Assembly (NCBI RefSeq): GCF_026212465.1
Contig: NC_080063.1
Location: forward strand, 19,587,297-19,651,296
DNA: 64,000 nt
Source of the DNA: Amaranthus tricolor
Lineage: Eukaryota > Streptophyta > Magnoliopsida > Caryophyllales > Amaranthaceae
Reading direction: 5' to 3'
Positions 52,861 through 64,000 of this stretch are shown here, in pieces; the first letter of the stretch is position 1, and each line of letters opens with the position of its first letter. The notes under the pieces were generated by a model. The model saw nothing but the letters and a program-made list of their open reading frames with translations, made no database searches and was not told the origin of the DNA. Both the position numbers and the translations under genes were made by a program.

Positions 52861-53817
52861 AAACGGTCTCACCATGATATATTTTAATTTAATAAAAGTA
52901 ATTAAATTTTTATTTAGATACAAAGATACTAATTTTTTTTGTATTTGGACTTCTTATATAGACATATTTCACAACTAACCGGTCTTAATACTCTCATATA
53001 AGATTTGCTCTCATCATTGATACACAAAACCAAGCTAGTTAGATGAACAATACATTTAAGCTAATTTGTTTTCAAATACACAAGTTAAGTAGATCAATAT
53101 ATTCGAAAATAATATTGAAAATTTACTGGAGATTATATTTAAAAAATAAAATTAATGATTTTAAGATTACATAAACGTTATTTTCTTATTGATTTAAGTT
53201 TCAAATTTTATCATGATCACGTTCTCATACATGATCTCATTTGAAACTTTGTTACAGAACGAATTTGTTAATCTCAAACCAAAAAAAGCTCACACATTTT
53301 CAAAGATAAAGCAAGTTTTTGTATAATGTAGGAAGGTAATAACTAGGGGTATCAATTGGTCAAATACCGGTCGGGTCGAGATTGAAAACTCAATTCGTTT
53401 ATTGTGTTTTATTTAGTATTTTTCAACTCGCAAAATTCTCCTAAAAACAAATTGAATAAGAGCTCATAATAAAAGTCTATCCCATTCAACGCCCTTAATA
53501 ATTACTAATAAGCAGATATATCGTAATTTGCTCTAACGTGGTCAAAACATTTTCTATAAAAAATGAACAAGAATGAAGAATAATTCAAGATATTTATTGT
53601 TACTCCACTTATCTACAAATTGGTAATGTAATCATGCATAAGAATTTGACGTTAATCCCAAATATGACCCATCATACAATGTACGACATTGTTTGGGATC
53701 ATTAACCTTCATTTTGTGGCCAACAACCACGTGCATGTCCAACTTGATTCAAGATCCTTCATCCTTGATTACTAAATTTGTGGCACATGTTAATTACCAA
53801 CAACCTCTAAAAATTAC

Positions 53818-54205
53818 AAAAGACCGTCTCAAGGTGAGACGGTTCACAATTAGAATTTCATAAGTTTATGATTTGTATTTACTAGACTATTCAACCCATA
53901 TATAAAGCGCGTCTTATATAAACCGCATCTTACGTTGAGGTCAATTCATAAAAAAATTGTGATTATTAAACGCAAATTCTGAAATGAGATGGTCTCACAG
54001 TGAAGTCCTTTATATTGGGCTATCCAATGTACACTTACGATCTCAAAATGATCATTTATAGTATTAAATTATCATTCTTATAGTCTTAAAGCGATTACTT
54101 ATAACATTAAAGCGATCACGTACAATCTTAAAATGATTAATTAAAAATAGTCTAATTATATAGGACTCATCTCATGGTGAAACGATCTCATATAAGAGTT
54201 GTTGA
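53818..54205. repeat. GAGACGG-type dispersed repeats, cluster
   Basis: Starts AAAAGACCGTCTCAAGGTGA as a near-palindrome; a second unit about 53982-54205 runs from GAGATGGTCTCACAG to CTCATCTCATGGTGAAACGA with ATTAAAGCGATCACG-like units inside. Similar to the repeat at 3611-3797. Confidence 0.5.
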
Positions 54206-55040
54206 TTTCTACTCGTGGTAGGGGTTTGTGGTTTGTGGCGGGTATGATTTGACATGGGCTATGGCCCAACAAAATAAGCTAATGGCGTTGTTCTGATTTA
54301 TATTATATAAAAGTTGTTTTTTTTATGCTATTTTAATAACAGTCCCACTGTTGATCATTATTCTTGTCATAGAAACAATTCCACGCCTAAATATGCTAAT
54401 ACAATTTAACCTATCGGATGGAAGTGTAAAAAAAATTGATTTTTATCAAATATTGGAGAAAATGTTGCAAATATCAAATTAATTTGAAGTGTAATGAATT
54501 AGAGACGTTCCATTTTCTTTCCAAAAATAAGAGTGTTTACTTGCTTTAGTTATATGGACTTGTACCAAATATAAACTATGCATTCGTACATTAAGCATAT
54601 ATATGTTGAGTGGAATTTATCTTTAAGTACTTATTTGCAAATTAAGTGAACACTTCTCTTAAGAATCATTAAAGTGAAGCATAGTTCTTCCTTTACCTTA
54701 TCTTCAACCAATAAATCCTAAAATAAATAGCCTTTTTTGGTTACACTAATTAAAAATAGAACAAAAATTAGGAAAAGAGAGATGGTCATTATTCTCGTCA
54801 TACAAATAAATTAATAAGTAAATCGATTAACCCATTGTTTTAGATAACAAAGTAGGCTATAGGATAGAAAGACTTATATGAGAATCGAATTCAGATATCT
54901 TTATTTGAAAAAGTGATATATACTTCAACTGAGATAAGACACTATTACTAATAGGCTAATACAATTTAACTTAATATTACTAAAAGAATAATCAATATAG
55001 TAATGCTTTCATTTGACTTTAATATGGTAACTAGTAACGA

Positions 55041-55218
55041 CTAGAGCAACTTTAGGTTAATAACCGTTATTTGCCAACTTGACAAATCACACTCATGTGG
55101 AGGAGGTTGATAGGGTGACATTTTGAAAATTGTAATTTATCTTTTTGTGCTTTGCTTATTTTAATAGTATATTTTTTGTCTTTTATGATGATTTATAAAT
55201 CACGATGATTGATTAGAA
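55041..55218. repeat. Small dispersed repeat family H, copy 3 (inverted)
   Basis: Reverse orientation of the copy at 39815-39994: starts CTAGAGCAACTTTAGGTTAA, ends GATGATTGATTAGA. Confidence 0.65.
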
Positions 55219-55394
55219 TTTCATAGTAACGACTAACTACTAGCTACGGTCATTATTCATTAGTAAAGCTTAAGGATTATTTTCATTGTTCTCTTTTGTT
55301 CTTCTCATAGATTTTTAAATAATTTTTAAAATTGCTATAATGTTAAATATAAAATAATGTTCTTCTCATTAGCTACTATTTCAGAATGGAGGAA

Positions 55395-55396
<2 letters not shown>

Positions 55397-55455
<59 letters not shown>

Positions 55456-55504
55456 GTATGTATGTATGTATAGATGTATGTATGTATGTATAGATGTATG
55501 TATG

Positions 55505-55581
<77 letters not shown>
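55397..55581. repeat. (AT)n - (TGTA)n - (AT)n compound microsatellite
   Basis: AT runs at about 55397-55446 and 55509-55581 separated by TGTA tetranucleotide units interrupted twice by TAGA. Confidence 0.96.
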
Positions 55582-55584
<3 letters not shown>

Positions 55585-55850
55585 AAAATAAGAAGGATTT
55601 TAAAATAAGAAGGATGAGAAAATTTTTTGTTTGATTTTGTTTTGTTACTATATATACAAAAAAGGATATTATGTTATAAAGTAAGAAATTTCTAAAAATT
55701 TATGTTATAGTTAGTTTTTTGTGTTACATAATTACTTTTACAATTTTGTTTTTTTTGGCTCAATCGTAACTATAGATTTTTTTATTTTAGTGAAATCAAA
55801 GTTGTGGAGTCTTTTTTATCCTTCTCATTTTTAACACTCTTATCCTTCCC
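55582..55850 (-). repeat. MITE-like repeat G, copy 2
   Basis: Inverted relative of 43671-43943. It starts GATAAAATAAGAAGGATTTT, contains GGCTCAATCGTAACTATAGA and ends CTCTTATCCTTCCC next to TATATATA. Confidence 0.6.
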
Positions 55851-58787
55851 TATATATACAATAAAAACATTATGTAATTTTTTTTAAAGTAAAATATTTA
55901 AAGTGAGAATAACATTTATAAACTATTTGAGTAATTTGTTGTTTATAAGTTGAATAAATTTATTATTCAATTCCGGGCACCTAAGATTTAATTTTAACTA
56001 GTGCTCCAATGAATAATTGTAATTCAGCGTACGGATCAAACTTTTTCATGTAATGTGAAAACATGCTTGTAAGTAGGCCTTGGATTTATTGATATAGGTA
56101 GTAAACTTAGGTCATAGCTTCGTACAAAATGTCTCCTTCTCTCCCTTCTTATAGAAATAAATTCTAAGCTTGAGAAACATTAGGATTTGAGCCATTGCGC
56201 ATCCCTATTTCTTGATTCTAATATACTAAATCCCACCCTATTCCATTGGTGATTACCTAATTTTTTTCATAGTAGGAGTGAAGTCTTTTTTTAAGTATAG
56301 ATAGGTTTTGGAAATAAAAGGGGTTTATTTAGGACAAATTAATATACATTTCAGTTTAGACAAGATTAATTCTTCTTTTTTATATTTTTTTTACTGTAAT
56401 GTAGGTCGAGGGAATGGGACAAGAATCAAACTTCAGACCTTATTTAGAGGAAAGCAATACATGCTCCAATGGAGACAAAATCTCATTCTAATAATTTTTT
56501 TAGACTTGTTTAGTATGGTGTAGGTATAGGAAAAAGGATAAGATTCGAAACCAAGACTTTATCGGAGAAGTATATAAATTAGGATACGATTTAAATTACA
56601 TAAATCAAATTTAGATTCAATGTATAATGAGAAATATTATTGTGCTAAGCATTTTTATAATATAAGCTAAAATTATGAAAAATAAACATTTTTGCTAACC
56701 ATTTTTTAAATGAAACAAGATCAAACATTCGGATCCATATCATCTACTAGATCAAGTCATGCTGAAAATTCTTGTGACAATGCATAATATCTAAGATAAA
56801 GAATCAAATTTGGTCTACACTCTATTTTATGCATGCTATCATACACAAAAAATCACATCGAGGTACTAATAGAGTTACCATTTGGCATATATACCCTTAG
56901 GTTGAATCTATTATTGTCAATAGATTAATTCAATAAAAGTTTAAATTGATAGTTAAGACTTTGAAATATGTTTATTCTTTATCACGCTCTCTTACAAAAG
57001 AGCTTCCAAATTTAGAAGTGTGAATGTGAACGTAGGTCTCCTTTATAACTTGAATAAGATTCAATTGACCTTAAACAATGATATCATATCGTGAAATTCT
57101 ATTTTAAAAAACTAACTTAACTAAAAATTCTAGCTAATGATTCATAGTATATTATATACTCCCCCCGAACCAATTTAGTTGTTCCATTTTCTTATTTGGC
57201 AAAGTCTTTTTACTTGTCCCATTTCTATTTTTGTCAATCTTTTTTTACCTAAATATTCTTAGTTCACACAAGTAATTACGAATTTACCTTCATACTTTAC
57301 TTACTCAACTACTCTTCACTACTTACCCTTCACTACTTACCCTTTACTATTTACCCTTTTTAATGGACCCCACACCATCCTTAATAACCGTGCCCAAACA
57401 AATGAGACATCTAAATTGATTCGGAGGGAGTATTATAGAGTATATTAGTTAGAACAAACGACATTTATGCTAGGTATTTGGGAAATAAGATAAGATCATG
57501 GCAAACATTTTTGACAACCATTTCTAAATGATCCAATTACATATATCAAACATACTCCATTATATCATATTTTACAAGAATTTATGTACTAAATCAATTA
57601 GATGAATGTAATTAATGCATACTAATTTTGGGTTGCTTAATAGCGTGTTTTGAGATTGCTATGTGTCCCATTGAGGGGATAGAACAAATTAAAGTCATTG
57701 GTACACCATTTACCAATGGGAAAAAAAAAACCCTAAAAATTAATTCACTTTTTTTTCTTTTTTGATCAAAATTATCCTTTATTGCTTCAATGGTCCCCCA
57801 TACTTAAAATGTCTAAGAATCCAAAGAAAGTAATTAAAGGGAGATTAAGAGAATAAATCTTGTATTAAATGAAATAAATTAGTGTATTTGATGCAGGCTT
57901 TGTGGTATGGTCCCCTAATACCCTGCAAATTAATCTTAAAGATGGTCTATTTGATCTTCCCATGGTGTTTAGTGGTATAATTTAGGTTAATTTATTCTCT
58001 TAATTGTTAATTACTAATGGTTTAAGATAATTAAGGGACCACATTTAACCTTTGAATTCAACTATTAGCTTTTTGTACCCAAAGTGTAGTACAATTAGAG
58101 GTTCATTTTAATTAGTATACTCATGTTCATTGTTATATAGACATGGACCACTTGAGAACATATGCTTTGATATCCTTGAATCTAGCCATGAAATATGAAT
58201 ATCATCCATGACTTTTTAAGAGAATTTGATGAATGTGCTTTTGTTATTTTGAGTTAATTTTGTTGATTGTGCGTTATTCTCAAGCAACCATAAAATATAA
58301 CTCGTTTCTCTTAGGAGATAGGTTATTTGTTTAACAGTCTTATATAAATAGATATTATAGCGTTTTTAAAGATAAGCAGAACTTGATAAGATAGACGCAA
58401 TCCATAAAAAATTGAAGTTACAAAAAACAACCATAGTAGATCAAAAGATATACTCTTTTGTCAAGATCAGATTGCTATATTATTTTTTCATGTGAAAATC
58501 GTTAAATAGAAGAAATGACAATCAACAAGTAAAATAGTTAAAAGAAACTTGAAGAATTGGGTACAAGATGACACAATCCTTGTCAAATTCAATATCAATC
58601 AGGGGTGAATCTAAAATAATAGTATATAATGCATGGGCTTATATTCAAATTTAATCCGATCAACTTGTACATCACTTCAAGGATATACATGTTCCTTGAG
58701 AGTATGTCGGGGAAACCCTACATGCAAGGGAGAGAAGGAATCTATACTTCCCGCGGGTAAATGTTGTGATCGAACTCCTATTAAAGA
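55851..58787. other. Gene-free stretch, 55.9-58.8 kb
   Basis: No coding region recognised on either strand; only the Stowaway element listed separately. Confidence 0.5.
57159..57430. mobile_element. Stowaway MITE (Tc1/mariner type)
   Basis: Inverted ends CTCCCCCCGAACCAATTTAG and (reverse complement of right end) CTCCCTCCGAATCAATTTAG, flanked by TA on both sides. 272 bp, no coding sequence, contains three direct CACTACTTACCCTT-like units. Confidence 0.92.
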
Positions 58788-59404
58788 TGTTGTGCGATAG
58801 CGGAAGCAAAAATCAATGAACAATAATAAAACAATAAAGAAATTCAATGCAAATCATAAGAAAATGACACAAGAGATTTAACGTGATTCACTATCAATGT
58901 GATAGCTACATCCACCGGCACCGAGATCAAATAATTTCACTATGATCGCAAGAATTTACAAGATGAATTACAATCATACTTACAAATAATTATGGCTCTC
59001 TTGTGATCTTTCTCAATTTGTGAATCATTTCCCCTTAGTACTAATAGGAGGAGATATATATACTAAAACCTAACTAAAAGATATTTGGGTTCCAAGAAAC
59101 TCAAATAACCATCAAAAAACCCACGAGCAAATATGCAAAACGCATAACCATCAAAAGCGATGAGTCGTCTCCAGTGAGCAACGACTCGTTGCAACAAGCA
59201 ACGAGTCGTCTCCAAAATGTCATGACTCGTGGCAAAGTTTCTGACCCGAAAATGCGACTTCAGTGAGAAAGCCACAACTCGTCGCTTTCTCTACTTTAGA
59301 AGTGACGAGTCGTCGCCTAACTTCTGACCCATGTCTTCACTCGTTCTTCTTAACTTCATCTTTAACCACGATCTAGACTCGATTCGACTCACCAATCATC
59401 AACA
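58788..59404. mobile_element. Probable solo LTR, 617 bp
   Basis: TGTTGTGCGATAGCGGAAGC start and ...CATCAACA end, flanked by AAAGA and ACAGA (4 of 5 match). It includes AGAGATTTAACGTGATTCAC, a phrase common in copia-type LTR regions, and a cluster of ACGAGTCGT motifs around 59157-59320. No adjacent gag-pol. Confidence 0.6.
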
Positions 59405-62400
59405 ACAGAGGTGTAGTAGAGAAAACTCTTAGTCATTAGGTGATCCATAATATTCTCAACGTCAAAGTTATTGTTATAACGTAACCAATTATTATATATC
59501 ATGTATTTATACATTAAATAAAAATTCATGAAAATAAGTATTCTCCCATAATTCTACATGCATTATGGATAATATATTTCCTTCCAACTGTCGTCGGTTA
59601 ATTGTGACTTGAAATAAGGTTCTTAATAAAGCTTGAACAATGCTTTTAGAGTGGAACAGAATATTATTAGAGCATTTTTTTTGTCATTATAGAATGAAGC
59701 TATAAAACATTCTATATGAACGATCATTAAGTTAGGAAGCAAACTGAAAAATTAAAGTTCATATAGGCAACTTTATCAACAATTTCAATGGTTTTTAACC
59801 CATGAAATACCTAACATTTGATACATAAATTGTTTATTTTTGTCTATTACAAAAAGTCAAAAAGACGAATTGATTTAGTAAAAAAAAATAGAAAAATTAT
59901 CTATGATAATTCCACCTATTCATTAACTATGAATAATTCCGGCTAATTTTAGGGGTATTTGCCTAGAGTGAATTCGGATGACCTGCTATAATTGGTAATT
60001 TATCAAAAAAAAAGTAAAATGATAATTAATGTAAAATTAGAGAAACATTTGGGAAAAAAAATAATTTTTTTAACGTTTTTTCGGCATTTTTTTTTAATTT
60101 AACTTTTTTTAGAAAAATAAAAGTTATTATAGTAAATCATTCAGTTACCAGGTTTACTCTATGCAAATACACCATAAAATTTGAATTGTTCATGGTTAAT
60201 CAATAGGTTGGATTATTATAGAAAAATCATAAAAATATTAGATTATTTAAGGATTTTTCCTACAAAATATCTCTTTGTTCCAAATTAGTAGCAACATATG
60301 TTTGTTTTGGGGCTTTCTTAAATTAGTTGCACTATTTTTAAAAGTTTTTTTATTAATGTTTTACTACCTATTAAACCTTGAAATCTGACTTATTACAATC
60401 CATCAAATCCATAATTATTAATATAATAATAGTATAAAAAATCGTGCAATACACAAAATTATTAGTATAAAAGAACATATTTTATTGTTATATACTATTT
60501 ATATATTAAGGAATATGTTGATGTTAATTTGGGTAGGAATTATCTAGAAAGGCACATATATATTCCATATGAAAAATCACTATATGAGAATATCATTTGA
60601 AATTTTACAATCTTTTTATTATAATGTATGGTTTTAAATGATCAATTCTTCTAATTTCGATGAATCTAGAAAAACTAATCCTAGCTAAATTCCTTTACTT
60701 TTCGTAAAATGCAAAAAAATAAATGATAACTTGAAACTATTTAGTCCTCAACCTAGTATTTTCGCGTAAAGTCAAAGCTAAGGGGTTTTGCGTAGCGAAC
60801 AAACTATACCGGCCCATAACTTGAAACCCTACATAAGACCTAATTTGGAATGAGGGAAGTAGTTTATTTTCGTCAAGCGCTACTATATGATACAAATTGT
60901 TTGGCTTTTAGAACGGATCTTAGTAGGAAGATTTGAATATGAGAGTTATGGAAATGTCAATTTGGAAATAAATAAAATCATCTTTTGTTTAACCATTAAT
61001 TTACTTTTTATCTCAAATAACCTACTATTCACAAAAATTGGTTTTATTATAAACAAATACTCTCCTAAATTAATATCATTCATAATTAATCAAAAATATG
61101 TAATATTACTAAGAAATCATTGAAAATTTATATTATTTACGATAATTTTTTCTTTTAATAATACATTTATTAAATAGTACCTACTTTATCGGTTGCTTAA
61201 GAAATTACTACTCCATATCTAAAAGTTTCTTACCTTGATTTTTTGCATTATGCAGCAAATACAAAGCGATGCTTGGTACTCTTTTGACTTAAAATCTTCA
61301 AAAACTGATCATGACAATATTGGAAAGAACAAGTAACATTGTACAAAAAAAATCACATTTCAACACAACAAAATCTGTTCTAACACCAAAACACATACTC
61401 AGTTCGTTTCATTCAATTAACTTTATTTGTTATTTTAATTTGTCCACTTATTTTATTTCATGGAGTATTTATTTTTTTAACAAGGACGCACAAATTTTTT
61501 GATTTGATTTCATTTATATTTCTTTAACTTTTTTTTAATTTTATCTGCGCAATTCAAATTATCTCTTTATTTGCGATTATTCAAATTTTCTAAAAAATAC
61601 TTCATTTCGTTCCGGAACATTCACTACATTTGGCTTACTAGTACTATATTCATCTTTCAAACGTTTTTTACATATTGCGGCTAATACGTCAGAAGAAATA
61701 TAATTATGTGAGATTTTATTTGAATGTCTAATTATATAACTTTTTATAATTTTTTGTTATACATAGTTAAGATATACTATTATACTTCTACCTCTGTTCT
61801 GAAATACTTGCAATTAATTCTCATATATTGTGCAAGATAATCTCACTATCAGTTTCAAGTATAATACTTCTATAAACAAAGAAAGTATTAGACTAGAATT
61901 ACGCATTGAATTGAAATAAATAATAGATGACATATATGAGTAAAAAAGAGAAAAAAAAAAGTAAAAAAAAGAATTATGACCAATTAAAATACGAAACGAT
62001 AAAGGTCAGAAAGGCAAACAGAAGTATATTTTCTGAAGGATGAACAGCCCAACATGTAAAATTAGCTGTCAAAAAAAAAACATAATCTAGGAGGTACATA
62101 TTATCATCAATCATCATCCTTTCAGATTGACAAAAGCCTGATAACAGTTTATGGAATCCTATTACATTTTGACACTACTTTCATTGAATTCCGATATGAA
62201 TTTCACGCCTGAGCTTTGTGTAATGCATCACTACGAAGTAGTTTTTCTTCAATTTCAAAAGTAGAAAAATACTCTTATTTTTCTATTTTGTACTTCCCCG
62301 TCTATTATACTTGTTATTAATGATAATATTTTTATATAATATGTTTTAATCAAGAGCGAGTATGAATATTTCAGAAGGGAGGAAGTATTACTCTATTAAA

Positions 62401-62434
62401 GTGAATTAGTCATGTAGTATTTGCTTTTGACATA

Positions 62435-62669
62435 CTTCCTCCTTTCCACAATACTTGCATCAAACACATTTTTGTTCAATCCAATGCATTTGTCGGATCG
62501 TTTATAACTAAAAATTTGATATTATGAAAGTTGTGACGAGACGAATAAAATAAGATCTCACATGACTATATTTTTTTTTCCTTGTATTATAGTTGAAATA
62601 TGTAAATTACTATAGAATAATGAATAGTGCAAAAATTAATTTGGTGTAAGTAATACGTAACGGAGGAAG
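62435..62669. mobile_element. Stowaway-like MITE upstream of the MADS-box gene
   Basis: Inverted ends CTTCCTCCTTTCC and (reverse complement) CTTCCTCCGTTAC, flanked by TA on both sides; 235 bp, 1.2 kb before the ATG. Confidence 0.65.
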
Positions 62670-63351
62670 TAACAATTAAGAATTTAGGTATACTATAGTG
62701 AGAGTATTTCGAAATAGAGAAAACATATAGAGCATAAAGGTTTTAGAGTCATGTCTAAATAAAAAAATGAGATAAATTCATTAGAACAAATTAAAATGAA
62801 AAATATGACAAATTTAAGGGGATGAAAAATTATATTTAAATCTCTTAAATAGTATATTTGATTTTCCTACACATAGAATTAATATTATTTTACTTGGTTT
62901 CATATGAGTTGGTACGTTAACTTTTTTAAATATGAACTCATCTGTAATATCCCACTAAAATTTAATCTATTCATTTTATTTTGTTATAGATATGCTAGCT
63001 TCAAATTTGCCTAATGTAATCACCTACAATATCCCATGAAAAAATATCATCTTAGTTTGCCAAATGTACTCTTTAAATTGAAAGGGGCTATATTTTGCAA
63101 TTCTGACTAATTTTGTTATTCGTAACAACTTTATATATTAAAGGTGATAAGTTCAATATTGTCAAGTACAGAATTCAATTGATCGCAATCTTTATTTCTG
63201 CTTTAATAAATAAATAATTTATCGTCTTTCCTCCCGCTTCATCCCTCATTATAATATAATCATACTCTATAATTAAGATGATTATAATTACACCATGATT
63301 CAACTTCACTCTCAATTTAGGTTTTTAATAAAAGCATGAAAAGATGACCAT

Positions 63352-63361
63352 CCAATTTTGG
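63352..63361. promoter_or_regulatory. CArG box upstream of the MADS-box gene
   Basis: CCAATTTTGG fits the consensus CC(A/T)6GG exactly, 475 bases upstream of the ATG. It is the usual MADS-dimer binding site; function here is inferred. Confidence 0.45.
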
Positions 63362-63770
63362 CAAAATAAAATCTAATAGTAGAATCAAAAGTTCGTTAGT
63401 ACAACCTTGTATTTTCCCTATTTTCTCCATAACCAATCAAAAATCGACACCTTATCTACCCTAGTTTTTCCCTAAAATACCCTTTTATCATAAATTCCCT
63501 GTTCTTATAGTTCTTTCTCCATTACTCCCTCTTCTAATAACTCTTCCCTTCTTTTAGTTCTTTCTCTTCCCTTCAAAAAATTTCATCCTTTCACAAAAAT
63601 ACCTATCGACCATGTTCTTTTATTACCATAAAATCTATCTATATTTTAATTTCTAACATAAAAAAGCAAATCAAAAAAAGGGTTTCTTTTTTATTTTTTT
63701 ATTTTCATTATTGGGTAAAAAAAAATCTCCAATTTTTTTGGGGAAGAAAATATTTATTTATATTTATATT

Positions 63771-63778
63771 TATATAAA
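63771..63778 (+). promoter_or_regulatory. Candidate TATA box of the MADS-box gene
   Basis: TATATAAA about 60 bases before the ATG, in a run of TTTATAT repeats that makes its exact role uncertain. Confidence 0.35.
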
Positions 63779-63835
63779 CTAGTACATACACTATTTTGAG
63801 GATAATTAAGGAAGATTATTGAGTAATTAAGAGAA

Positions 63836-64000
63836 ATGGGAAGAGGAAAAGTTGAGCTAAAAAGGATTGAAAATAAGATTAGTAGACAAGTAACATTTTC
63901 AAAGAGAAGATCTGGTTTACTTAAGAAAGCTCATGAAATTTCTGTTCTTTGTGATGCTCAAGTTGCTTTGATTGTTTTCTCTACTAAAGGAAAACTCTTT
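63836..64000 (+). CDS. AP1/FUL-type MADS-box transcription factor, exon 1 (truncated by window end)
   Basis: The 55 codons present encode [20 protein letters not shown] and nearly all of the rest of a type II (MIKC) MADS domain, including [20 protein letters not shown] and [27 protein letters not shown] and FSTKGKLF place it in the AP1/SQUAMOSA/FUL subfamily, which controls floral meristem identity and fruit development as DNA-binding dimers. Differences from the common form are S16 (usually N) and Q42 (usually E, DAEVAL). Exon 1 in this family is about 185 bases, so the donor should lie about 20 bases beyond the edge. The I, K and C regions are outside the window, so AP1 versus FUL is undecided. 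Confidence 0.93.
   Translation, partial: MGRGKVELKRIENKISRQVTFSKRRSGLLKKAHEISVLCDAQVALIVFSTKGKLF

Larger units (their letters stand above)
51919..55040. other. Gene-free stretch, 51.9-55.0 kb
   Basis: No coding region recognised. It contains a hAT-MITE-like relative at about 52150-52262 (ending TTTTGAACATCTTTA) and several GAGACGG-type repeats. Confidence 0.5.
59405..63835. other. Gene-free stretch upstream of the MADS-box gene
   Basis: AT-rich with no coding region recognised. It contains a Stowaway-like element, a CArG box and the presumed promoter and leader of the MADS-box gene. Confidence 0.5.

Noticed and set aside
55397..55581. Possible CRISPR-like or satellite array
   Set aside because: Simple TGTA/AT microsatellite without unique spacers; the organism is a plant.
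60887..61123. 78-codon frame in the MADS upstream region
   Set aside because: AT-rich composition typical of chance frames; no domain or initiation context.

Overview
This is AT-rich nuclear DNA from a flowering plant, probably a core eudicot. The evidence is multi-exon genes with GT-AG introns, plant-only families (CYP85A steroid oxidase, reversibly glycosylated polypeptide, R2R3-MYB, AP1/FUL MADS-box), a nuclear tRNA-Ile(AAU) and a dense load of plant transposons. Caryophyllales is a guess that the sequence alone does not prove.

Layout. 1-4.3 kb: first three exons of a CYP85A brassinosteroid-6-oxidase gene (minus), running off the left edge. 5.0-8.5 kb: a Mutator-like element (MULE) with 10-bp target duplication, carrying transposase, zf-GRF and plant-mobile-domain fragments. 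9.6-12.1 kb: a complete four-exon RGP/UDP-arabinopyranose mutase gene (plus). 14.7-20.4 kb: a complete twelve-exon tRNA (guanine26-N2)-dimethyltransferase gene (minus). 20.7-30.2 kb: a decayed L1-type LINE (minus) interrupted by a 3.2-kb LTR-like insertion and a three-LTR TRIM. 30-44 kb: no convincing gene; it holds a 289-bp SMART retrotransposon, a second MULE and small repeats. 44.5-46.3 kb: a three-exon R2R3-MYB gene (plus). 46.5-47.2 kb: a GC-rich hAT-like element. 50.9 kb: tRNA-Ile (minus). 51.1-51.9 kb: a small DnaJ-type zinc-finger gene (plus). 52-63.8 kb: gene-poor with Stowaway elements, a solo LTR and other repeats. 63.8 kb to the end: first 55 codons of an AP1/FUL-type MADS-box gene.

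The host genes are unrelated neighbours (hormone synthesis, cell-wall sugar supply, tRNA modification, transcription, plastid-type chaperone); nothing suggests a functional cluster. The most unusual features are in the mobile DNA: two MULEs whose terminal repeats carry hairpins built on the same 9-bp core, a LINE whose two reading frames overlap by ATGA, tandem TRIM LTRs, and a very small LTR retrotransposon family present both intact and inside a host intron. Exon boundaries were read by eye from splice signals, reading phase and family similarity; no transcript evidence was available.
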